Positions 43,070-51,449 of a stretch of DNA of 64,000 bases are shown here, in pieces; within the stretch, counting starts at the first letter, position 1; every line of letters begins with the position of its first letter. The notes beneath the pieces are model-generated. The model was not told where the DNA came from, made no database searches, and saw only the letters and a program-made list of their open reading frames with translations. Source of the stretch: JBBSAT01 sp046351235. GTDB taxonomy: Bacteria > Myxococcota_A > Polyangia > Polyangiales > Sandaracinaceae. Location of the stretch: NCBI GenBank assembly GCA_046351235.1, contig JAXLYV010000002.1, positions 434,001 through 498,000 of the forward strand, given 5' to 3'. Made by a program: the position numbers and the translations under genes.

Positions 43070-43197
43070 CTCGCCACGGTATCACGCAGAGGCTTCCGCT
43101 CCGTGTGATCGCGGGCTCGTTCCAGCGTCACGGGATTGGCGGTTCCCCGTTGCGGCGAGAGCGCGCGTTCCCGCAGCATGGGTCTCGGAGGCCAGGG

Positions 43198-44946
43198 ATG
43201 ATCGAGGAGCTCGTCGAAGCGCTACTCCCCCACCACGAGACGACGCCCGAGGCGCGCGCCGCCGAGCTCGCCGCCGCGCGGGACACCTATCGCTATGCGT
43301 ACGACTGGCCGCCCGAGGTAGCCACTGCCGCGGAGGTGCCGCGCGCGGACACGTACTCGGCGGGCTACATCGCGGCGCTGCTCCCGAGCGCGTGGGACAT
43401 CTTCAAGAACACGATCGGCTTGCTCGACATCGTCGAGGAGCGCGAAGGCCTCACGAAGTTCTTCGAGGACGAGGCGCACCGCGTCGTCTCGCTCAAGCCG
43501 GGCGACATCGGCGACTGGTACTTGCGCGTCGCGAACGACCTCGCGCGCTACGTGGCCCAGCGCACGCCGCCCACGCTCGACGGTTACGACTCGCTCTATC
43601 CGAAGCTGCTCGCGCCGACCGTCGGGGGGAAGTGGCAGGACGATCGCACCTTCGCGTGGCAGCGCATCGCAGGCGTGAACCCGATGACGCTCACGCGCAT
43701 CACCGAGATGCCGAAGGAGATCGGCATCGGACAGTCCGAGTACGCGCGCGTCTTCGGCACCGACGGCAGCTTCGATGCGGCGCTCGCCGAGGGGCGCGTG
43801 TTCGCCTGCGACTACACGTTCCTCGACGGCGTCCCGACCGGGAAGACTTTCGGCAACCCGAAGTGGCTGCCGGCGGTCTACGCGACGTTCGTCGCGAAGG
43901 ACGGCGAGCTGCAGCCGCTCGCCGTGCACCTCGGCAAGCGCCTCGGCTCGCGCAACGTGACGCCGAAGGACGGCGAGCTCTGGAAGATCGGCAAGCTCGC
44001 GACGCACATCGGGGACGCGAACCACCACGAGACCGTCTCGCACCTCGGCCGCACGCACCTCGTGATGGAGGCCGTGGCCCTCGCGCTCAAGCGCCAGCTC
44101 AGCTCGCGTCATCCGCTGCACCGCCTGCTCTGGCCGCACTGCGAGTTCACGCTGCCGATCAACCACTCGGCGGCGACGAACCTCATCGCGCCGGGGGGCG
44201 CCATCGACGCGGTGTTCGGTGGCACGATCGAAGCGTCGGCGTCGTTCGTGAAGAAGGGCCTCGACTCGTTCGACCTCTCCCGCGCCGGTGTCGCGGCCGA
44301 CCTCGCGGCGCGCGGCCTCGACGATCGCGCGATCCTGCGCGACCACCCGTACCGCGACGACGCGCTGCCGGTGGTCGCCGCGATCCGGCGCTTCGTCGAC
44401 AGCTACGTGCACCTCTTCTACGCGAGCGATGCCGACGTCGTAGCGGACGTGGAGCTCGCGGCGTTCCTCACCGAGCTCGGCGCGACCGACGGTGGCCGCA
44501 TCCGCGGCGTGCCGCGGCCGCAGACGATCGAGGGGCTCGTCGATCTCGTGACGAGCCTCGTGTGGATCGCCAGCGGTCAGCACGCGGCGGTGAACTTCAC
44601 GCAGTACCCGTTCATGGGCTGCGTGCCGAACATGATCGGCGCCCTGTGGAACCAGTGGCCGCCCGCGAACCTCGACGAAGCGGGGCTCTACGCGAAGCTG
44701 CTCCCGCCCTACAACCTCGCGGTCCTGCAGCTCCACACCGTCTACCAGCTCTCGTCGCTCCGCGTGAACCACCTCGGGAAGTACGGGCTGACGACGTTCC
44801 TCGACGGCCGCGTGCGCGAGGCCATCGCGACGTTCCAGAAGGACCTCGAGGAGGTGGAGCAGGCCTCGAAGGAGCGCGACGAGAAGCGCTGGATCAGCTA
44901 CCCGCACCTGTTCCCGAGCAACATCCCGCAGTCGATCCACATCTGA
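43198..44946 (+). CDS. Lipoxygenase-family protein 3
   Basis: 582 residues with full iron-ligand set: His282 and His287 (HLGRTH), His462 and Asn466 (HAAVN), and C-terminal Ile582 (ends SIHI). Its sequence around the third His (GQHAAVNFTQYPFMG) is closest to the classical plant/animal pattern. The longer N-terminus has extra helices (DIFKNTIGLLDIVEEREGLTKF) but no PLAT domain. GGAGG lies before the ATG. Transcribed away from lipoxygenases 1 and 2; the next gene is convergent. Confidence 0.94.
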   Translation: MIEELVEALLPHHETTPEARAAELAAARDTYRYAYDWPPEVATAAEVPRADTYSAGYIAALLPSAWDIFKNTIGLLDIVEEREGLTKFFEDEAHRVVSLKPGDIGDWYLRVANDLARYVAQRTPPTLDGYDSLYPKLLAPTVGGKWQDDRTFAWQRIAGVNPMTLTRITEMPKEIGIGQSEYARVFGTDGSFDAALAEGRVFACDYTFLDGVPTGKTFGNPKWLPAVYATFVAKDGELQPLAVHLGKRLGSRNVTPKDGELWKIGKLATHIGDANHHETVSHLGRTHLVMEAVALALKRQLSSRHPLHRLLWPHCEFTLPINHSAATNLIAPGGAIDAVFGGTIEASASFVKKGLDSFDLSRAGVAADLAARGLDDRAILRDHPYRDDALPVVAAIRRFVDSYVHLFYASDADVVADVELAAFLTELGATDGGRIRGVPRPQTIEGLVDLVTSLVWIASGQHAAVNFTQYPFMGCVPNMIGALWNQWPPANLDEAGLYAKLLPPYNLAVLQLHTVYQLSSLRVNHLGKYGLTTFLDGRVREAIATFQKDLEEVEQASKERDEKRWISYPHLFPSNIPQSIHI

Positions 44947-44970
44947 TCGAGCGCCGGCGCGCCTCGTCGA

Positions 44971-46293
44971 TCACCCGATCCCGAGGCGCCTGAGGCGGTC
45001 GATCATCGTCGGGCGCGAGAGGCCGAGGCGGCGCGCCGCTTCGCTCTGGTTGCCGTCGGCGGCGTCGAGCGCTTCGAGAAGGAGCGCGCGCTCGAAGGCG
45101 GCGACCTTCTCGCGGAACGTGCCGCCGCCCGCCCTCGGCTCGGGGGCGCGCTCGGGCTCGAGGTCGGCGGCGCGCAGCACACCGTCCTCGCTGGTCGCGA
45201 CGAGCCGTGCGATCGCGCCCTCGAGCTCGCGCACGTTGCCGGGCCATTCGCGGGCCGCGAGGCGATCGAGCAGCGCTGGCTCGAGACGCACGCGGTCGAT
45301 CGCGAAGCGCTCGGCGAGCCGGGCCGCGAAGGCGCGCGCGAGCGGCGCGACGTCCTCGCGGCGCTCGCGCAGTGGCGGCACGCGCACCTCGACGACCGCG
45401 AGCCGATAGAAGAGGTCCTCGCGGAAGCGGCCGGCGCTCACCTCGGCCCGCAGATCGCGGTGCGTGCACGACACGATGCGCACGTCGACCTTCTCCACGC
45501 TCGCCTTGCCCACGGGCTGGATCTCGCCCGACTGCACGGCGCGCAGGATCTTCGCCTGGAGCGCGAGCGGCAGCTCTCCCACCTCGTCGAGCACCAGCGT
45601 GCCGCCGTGCGCCTCGGAGAAGAACCCGCGTCGCGCCTGCGTCGCGCCGGTGTACGCGCCCTTCTCGTGCCCGAAGAGCTCGGCCTCGGCGAGCTCGGCC
45701 GGGATGGCCGCGCAGTTGAAGCGCACGAGCGGGCCCTCCGCTCGCGCGCTCGCCGCGTGGAGCAGGCTCGCGACGAGCTCCTTGCCGGTGCCGGTCTCAC
45801 CCGTGACGAGCACCGGCACTTCGCGCCGGGCGAGCCGCTCGACACGGCTCCAGAGCGCCTCCATCGCGGCCGAGCGACCGACGACGGCGCTCCCGAGGAA
45901 GCGCTCGGCGGCGCTGCGGCGATCGCGCGCGCGCAGCACGGCGACCTCGGCCGCGCGATCGACGGCCGCGCCGAGCTCGGCGACCTCGAAGGGCTTGGTG
46001 AGGTAGTCGAACGCGCCACCCTTCAGCGCCGCGACCGCCGTGCGCTCGGTGCCGCGCGCGGTGAGCAGGATCACCGGCAGCTGCGGGCTGCGGCGCCGCA
46101 CCTCGGCGAGGAGCGCGAGCCCGTCCATGCGGGGCATCGCGAGGTCGGTGATCACCACGTCGGCCTCGCCGATCCGCTCGAGCGCGGCGACGCCGTCCTC
46201 GGCCTCGAGCACGTCGTGACCGCGCTCGCCGAGCACTTCGGAGAGCGCGAAGCGGATGGGAGCCTCGTCGTCGACGATGAGCACGTGCGCCAT
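44971..46293 (-). CDS. NtrC-type sigma-54-dependent response regulator
   Basis: 440 residues. Receiver with Asp8/Asp9, phospho-Asp50 (VVITDLAMP) and Lys in LTKPFE; AAA+ domain with Walker A GETGTGKE, the sigma-54 contact loop GAYTGA (variant of GAFTGA) and GTLVLDEVGELP; C-terminal Fis-type helix-turn-helix (NQSEAARRLGLSRPTMIDRLRRL). It would drive transcription from -24/-12 promoters. The ATG overlaps the stop of the sensor kinase gene (ATGA), so the two are a coupled pair. Confidence 0.95.
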   Translation of the reverse strand: MAHVLIVDDEAPIRFALSEVLGERGHDVLEAEDGVAALERIGEADVVITDLAMPRMDGLALLAEVRRRSPQLPVILLTARGTERTAVAALKGGAFDYLTKPFEVAELGAAVDRAAEVAVLRARDRRSAAERFLGSAVVGRSAAMEALWSRVERLARREVPVLVTGETGTGKELVASLLHAASARAEGPLVRFNCAAIPAELAEAELFGHEKGAYTGATQARRGFFSEAHGGTLVLDEVGELPLALQAKILRAVQSGEIQPVGKASVEKVDVRIVSCTHRDLRAEVSAGRFREDLFYRLAVVEVRVPPLRERREDVAPLARAFAARLAERFAIDRVRLEPALLDRLAAREWPGNVRELEGAIARLVATSEDGVLRAADLEPERAPEPRAGGGTFREKVAAFERALLLEALDAADGNQSEAARRLGLSRPTMIDRLRRLGIG

Positions 46294-47615
46294 CAGGCCG
46301 AGCTTCCCACGGAGCCGTCGCCGAGGTCTTCGGGCTCGCGCGGCGGCGCCGCCGGCAGCGCGATCACGGCGCGCGTTCCGCCGCCTTCGCCGGCCTCGAA
46401 CGAGAGCGCGCCGCCGTGCTGCGCCGCGACGCCGCGCGCGAGCAAGACCCCGAGGCCCAGCCCTCCGGCGCGGCCGCTCTGGAGCGGCTGGCCGAGCGCC
46501 GCGCGCGCGCCCTCGGAGAGGCCGGCCCCGCTGTCCTCGACCTCGACCCGCGCGCCACCGCCCTCGGGCCGTGCGCGCAGCACGAGGCGCCGCGCGCCGG
46601 TGTGCGTCGCGAGGTGCTGGATGGCGTTCGTGCCGAGGTTCAAGAGCGCCTCGCGCAGGCGCCGCGCGTCGGCGACGAGCGAGGTGGGCACCGTCTCGAC
46701 CGTGATCGCCACGCCGGCGTCGCGCGCGCTGCCCTCGAGCACCGCGGCGACCTCCGCGATCAGCGCGCCGAGCTCCGTCGAGCGCGGCGCCAGCGACTCG
46801 AGCGGTCGTGCGAGCGAGAGGTAGTCCGATACGAGCGCCTCCATGCGCTCGATCTCGGCGTGGGCGACCTCGAGCCGCTTCTGCTGGCGCGGCTCGAGGT
46901 CGGCGCCCGCCACGAGGGAGACGAGCGCCTTGATGGAGGTGAGCGGCGTGCGCAGCTCGTGCGCCACGCGTAGGCCCGTGACCTCGGCGAGGCGCGCGCG
47001 GTCGAGCGCGTCGTCGAGCACGCCCGCGCGCGTGCGCTCGAGCGCCAGGCCCGCGCGGCGGTGGGCGTCGGCGAGCCGCGAGACGCCGATCGTCACGAGC
47101 GTGACCGACGTCGCGGCGCCGACGAGCGTCATCCGCTCGGCGGTGGGCGCGGGGATCGCGGGGAAGGGGAGGGGCACGACGCCGGCCGCGAGCAGGACGA
47201 GCAGGGCGAGCACCAGCGCGGCGACGCTCAGCACGAGGCGCGCGCCCGGCCCGGCGCCGAACGCGGCGAGCGAGATCGCGATCGGCGCGAAGAGGAGCGG
47301 CAGGAGCGGGCTCGTCGCGCCCCCCGACATCGCACATGCGGATCCGAGCGCGGCCGTCGTGAGGGCCAGCGAGCTCGCGAGCCAGCGCGCGTCGGGATCA
47401 CGACGCGCGAGGAGCCTCGCCTCCACGGCGAACGCGGCGACGAGCGTGAAGGTCGCCCCGCCCAGCGCGAGCCGCTGGGCGAGCGGAACGTCCGACGTCG
47501 CGAGCAGCGCCGCGTTCACGCTCGCGCCGATCGCGGTCACCCAGGGTCGTGCGCGCAGGAAGCTGCCGCCCACGGCCTCGATCTGCGCGCGTCGGATCGC
47601 GTCGTAGCCAGCCAC
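46293..47615 (-). CDS. Membrane sensor histidine kinase
   Basis: About 440 residues. Six hydrophobic helices in the first 190 residues with short loops, suggesting sensing within or near the membrane. HisKA with H-box RVAHELRTPLTSIK, then HATPase_c with N box NLGTNAIQHLA, DSGAGL and GLGLGVLLARGV. Cognate of the NtrC-type regulator by overlap. The start is uncertain: GTG at 47615 is given because it directly precedes the first soluble helix, but no clear ribosome site is seen and the frame stays open upstream. Confidence 0.9.
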   Translation of the reverse strand: MAGYDAIRRAQIEAVGGSFLRARPWVTAIGASVNAALLATSDVPLAQRLALGGATFTLVAAFAVEARLLARRDPDARWLASSLALTTAALGSACAMSGGATSPLLPLLFAPIAISLAAFGAGPGARLVLSVAALVLALLVLLAAGVVPLPFPAIPAPTAERMTLVGAATSVTLVTIGVSRLADAHRRAGLALERTRAGVLDDALDRARLAEVTGLRVAHELRTPLTSIKALVSLVAGADLEPRQQKRLEVAHAEIERMEALVSDYLSLARPLESLAPRSTELGALIAEVAAVLEGSARDAGVAITVETVPTSLVADARRLREALLNLGTNAIQHLATHTGARRLVLRARPEGGGARVEVEDSGAGLSEGARAALGQPLQSGRAGGLGLGVLLARGVAAQHGGALSFEAGEGGGTRAVIALPAAPPREPEDLGDGSVGSSA

Positions 47616-47650
47616 GCGGAGCCACGGAGCAACGAGCGCGCCAGGCGCGG

Positions 47651-47692
47651 ACTGCCGAGAGATCGACGACGACTGTCGAGATTCCGACGACA
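47651..47692. promoter_or_regulatory. Two tandem 21-bp direct repeats in a divergent promoter region
   Basis: ACTGCCGAGAGATCGACGACG (47651-47671) is followed directly by ACTGTCGAGATTCCGACGACA; 16 of 21 positions match. The period equals two helical turns, so proteins bound to both would lie on one face. It lies between the sensor-kinase start (minus) and the start of the small membrane protein (plus), a fitting place for a regulator site. Confidence 0.4.
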
Positions 47693-47767
47693 CCGCGCCG
47701 CTCCGCGGGCGATCGCGCACGGCACGGGCCGTGGAGCAGGACGGGCATCCCTCTCCGGAGAACGACG

Positions 47768-48394
47768 ATGACCCCGACCTCCACGCTCGACGCCCCCGCC
47801 CCCTCCTCGATCGCGCCGCGCGACAAGCGCGCGATGCTCGCGCTCTTCGCCGTCTGGATCGCGCTCGCGACCGCGATCGGCGCGAGCGGCCTCTACTCGC
47901 TGCCACGCCGCGCGCTCGTGCCCCTCACGATCGTCACGCTCGTCGTGGCGCAGCTCGTCGCCTACCGCTCGGGGGTGGGCGCGCTCCGTCGCGTCGCCGA
48001 CGCGATCGATCTGCGCTGGGTCGCGCTCTTCCAGTCGGTGCGCGCGCCGATCGGGGCCACGTTCCTGCTCCTGGTGTCGTTCGGGCTCGATGCGACCTTC
48101 GCGCGCGTCGCGGGCTACGGCGACCTCGTCAGCGGCCTGTTCGCGCTGGGGCTCGCGATCTTCGCGCCCCGTCACCGTGGCGTCTGGCTCGCGTGGTCGA
48201 TCGTGGGCCTCGGCGACATCCTGCTGGTCATCGCCACCGCGCAGCGCATCCTGCTCTTCTCGGATCACCCCGAGACGATGTCGATCCTCATCGGCCTCCC
48301 GGGCGCGTGGCTGCCCACGTTCCTCGTGCCGCTCGTGGTGAGCACGCACCTGCTCGTGCTCACGCGGCTGCGTCGCGCGGCGATCGCCCGCTGA
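47768..48394 (+). CDS. Hydrophobic membrane protein of unknown function
   Basis: 208 residues with about six transmembrane helices and a basic C-terminus (RLRRAAIAR). No conserved motif was recognised. GGAGA lies about seven bases before the ATG. Divergent from the sensor kinase/NtrC pair; with the direct repeats in the shared spacer it may be a target of that pair. It ends three bases before the end of the convergent glmM, so their 3' ends practically touch. Confidence 0.7.
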   Translation: MTPTSTLDAPAPSSIAPRDKRAMLALFAVWIALATAIGASGLYSLPRRALVPLTIVTLVVAQLVAYRSGVGALRRVADAIDLRWVALFQSVRAPIGATFLLLVSFGLDATFARVAGYGDLVSGLFALGLAIFAPRHRGVWLAWSIVGLGDILLVIATAQRILLFSDHPETMSILIGLPGAWLPTFLVPLVVSTHLLVLTRLRRAAIAR

Positions 48395-48397
48395 CCG

Positions 48398-49756
<1,359 letters not shown>

Positions 49757-49842
49757 GCGGCGCCCGATCTATCGCGGCTGGCACGGCGAGCCAAGGGGCG
49801 GGCGGTTTCCTCGCCGCGCCGGAGCGTGCAAGCTCTGCCCCC

Positions 49843-50862
49843 ATGACGAGCCCGAGCCCCGACTGGAAAGAGACCATCCCCGAGGGCGAGGACGCGCTCT
49901 TCGAGAAGATCGGGCGCGAGCTCGCCGAGATCGCGCGCGAGCGCGACGGCGGCACGGCCGAGCACCGCGCGCTCCATCCCAAGCAGCACCTCGGCGCGCG
50001 CGCGACGCTCACGATCGACGCCGGGCTTCCGGCGCACGCGCAGCAAGGCCTCTTCGCCACGCCCGGGACGCACCGCGCGTACGTGCGCTTCTCGAACGGC
50101 GCGGGGCGCTTCCAGCACGATCGCGAGCCCGATCTGCGCGGCCTCGCGGTGAAGGTGCTGGGCGTCGACGGAAAGAAGGTGCTGGGCGAGGCGCGCACGC
50201 AGGACTTCCTGCTCGTGGATGCCCCCGCGCTGCCGTTCCGTTCGGTGGACGAGTTCATGGCCGTCGTTCGCGCCGGCAAGGATCCCAAGCGCCTGCCACA
50301 GAGGCTGATCGGCGAGCTCGGCTTCTTCGGCGCCCTCGGCCTGATCGGCCGCGTCGTCGGAGCCGTGAAAGGCAAGCGGGGCACGCTCGCCGATCTCACC
50401 TACTTCACGGCCGCGCCGATCGCGATGGGCCCCTTCGCGGCGCGCCTCGCGCTGCGGCCGCTGCACGAGAAGGACGCGGCCGCGCGGGCCGGCAAGGACG
50501 CGTCGTACCTGCGCGCCGACGTCGAGGCGCGGCACGGCAAGCACGCGCTGCGCTGGGCGCTCGAGGCCCAATTCTTCACGAGCGAGGCCGAGACGCCGAT
50601 CGAGCGCAGCGACGTGAGCTGGAGCTCGCCCTTCGAGAAGCTCGGCACGCTGGCGCTCGAGACGGCGAGCGGCGATCCCGAGAAGCGCGCGCGTCTCGAT
50701 GCGCTCGTGGGCACGCTCTCGTTCGATCCGTGGCACGCGCTCGAGGCGCACCGGCCCCTCGGGAGCGTGATGCGCGCCCGCAAGCACGCCTATTACTTCA
50801 GCACGCAGGCTCGGAAGGCGGCGGCGGAGCCGAGCGGCGACGAATGGCCTGATTTCGCCTAA
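49843..50862 (+). CDS. Catalase-fold haem protein (y4iL-like; related to allene oxide synthases)
   Basis: 339 residues, shorter than true catalases (about 480). The N-terminal distal-haem motif is LHPKQHLG (His45, equivalent to the HAKG His). The family blocks YVRFSNGAG and DLRGLAVKVLG follow, then TQDFLLVDAP. Near the C-terminus RARKHAYYFS gives Tyr as the expected proximal ligand. Members of this short group include haem enzymes that rearrange fatty-acid hydroperoxides, so with three lipoxygenases about 5 kb upstream an oxylipin role is plausible. A catalase or peroxidase role is the alternative. Confidence 0.75.
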   Translation: MTSPSPDWKETIPEGEDALFEKIGRELAEIARERDGGTAEHRALHPKQHLGARATLTIDAGLPAHAQQGLFATPGTHRAYVRFSNGAGRFQHDREPDLRGLAVKVLGVDGKKVLGEARTQDFLLVDAPALPFRSVDEFMAVVRAGKDPKRLPQRLIGELGFFGALGLIGRVVGAVKGKRGTLADLTYFTAAPIAMGPFAARLALRPLHEKDAAARAGKDASYLRADVEARHGKHALRWALEAQFFTSEAETPIERSDVSWSSPFEKLGTLALETASGDPEKRARLDALVGTLSFDPWHALEAHRPLGSVMRARKHAYYFSTQARKAAAEPSGDEWPDFA

Positions 50863-50878
50863 CAAGATTCGTTGTCGT

Positions 50879-50903
50879 GGCGCGTCAATTTCTTTGACGC
50901 GCC
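50879..50903 (+). terminator. Hairpin after the catalase-fold gene
   Basis: GGCGCGTCAA (50879-50888) pairs perfectly with TTGACGCGCC (50894-50903), leaving a TTTCT loop. It starts 16 bases after the stop. There is no T tract, so efficiency is uncertain. Confidence 0.6.
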
Positions 50904-50940
50904 GTGTCAGCCGTGGCATCCACTTCGTCGAGGAGGTTCC

Positions 50941-51330
50941 ATGGCCACGCTGATCGAACGGATCGACGACACCCGCAGCCACCTCGCGCGCGAGAGCCTG
51001 GCGCTCGTCACGCGCACGCGCCGCGCCGGCGACGGCCTGGCGCGCGCCCTGGCGTCCGAGGCGCACGAGTGGCGCATCTTCGTCGTCTCGCGCCGCGACC
51101 TCGTCCGCACCGAGGCGGCCCGCCTCTCTTCTCCCCGCGGCTTCGAGCGCGCGCTGCTCCGCCTCGCCGACGACGCGCTCGCTCGCGCGCACGGCACGGT
51201 GCACGCGCGCCTCTCCACGCTCGAGAAGGAGCTCGCCCCCAAGCGCGCCCCGAAGACGAAGAAGGCGCGCCCGGCCGCCAAGCGGTCGCGCAGCGTCTCG
51301 CGCAAGCTCGTCTCCGAGCCCACGGCCTGA
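50941..51330 (+). CDS. Small helical protein with Lys/Arg-rich tail
   Basis: 129 residues, not matched to a named family. The first 100 residues are predicted helical with heptad-like spacing. The last 35 are rich in Lys, Arg, Ala and Pro (KRAPKTKKARPAAKRSRS), like histone-H1-type tails of bacterial nucleoid proteins, so nucleic-acid binding is possible. GAGGAGG stands before the ATG at 50941. It is flanked by hairpins on both sides, so it is probably transcribed alone. Confidence 0.65.
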   Translation: MATLIERIDDTRSHLARESLALVTRTRRAGDGLARALASEAHEWRIFVVSRRDLVRTEAARLSSPRGFERALLRLADDALARAHGTVHARLSTLEKELAPKRAPKTKKARPAAKRSRSVSRKLVSEPTA

Positions 51331-51372
51331 GCGCCGCTCCCATTCCTGTCCCGCTCGACCGGGACTTCCCCT

Positions 51373-51411
51373 CGGCCGCGCTTCTCCCCGGTAGCGCGGC
51401 CGTCCTCTTTT
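51373..51411 (+). terminator. Rho-independent terminator
   Basis: CGGCCGCGC (51373-51381) and GCGCGGCCG (51394-51402) form a perfect 9-bp GC stem, followed by TCCTCTTTTG. This is one of few GC-stem plus T-tract terminators in the window. It closes the small basic-tail gene, 43 bases after its stop. Confidence 0.8.
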
Positions 51412-51449
51412 GTGCGGCGCCGCGCGGGGTGATATGCGTCTGACCCGAG

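Noticed and set aside
43070..43197. ATCAC...GTGTGAT partial symmetry in the divergent lipoxygenase spacer as an operator
   Set aside because: The arms are short and interrupted, with a long centre; it could easily arise by chance.
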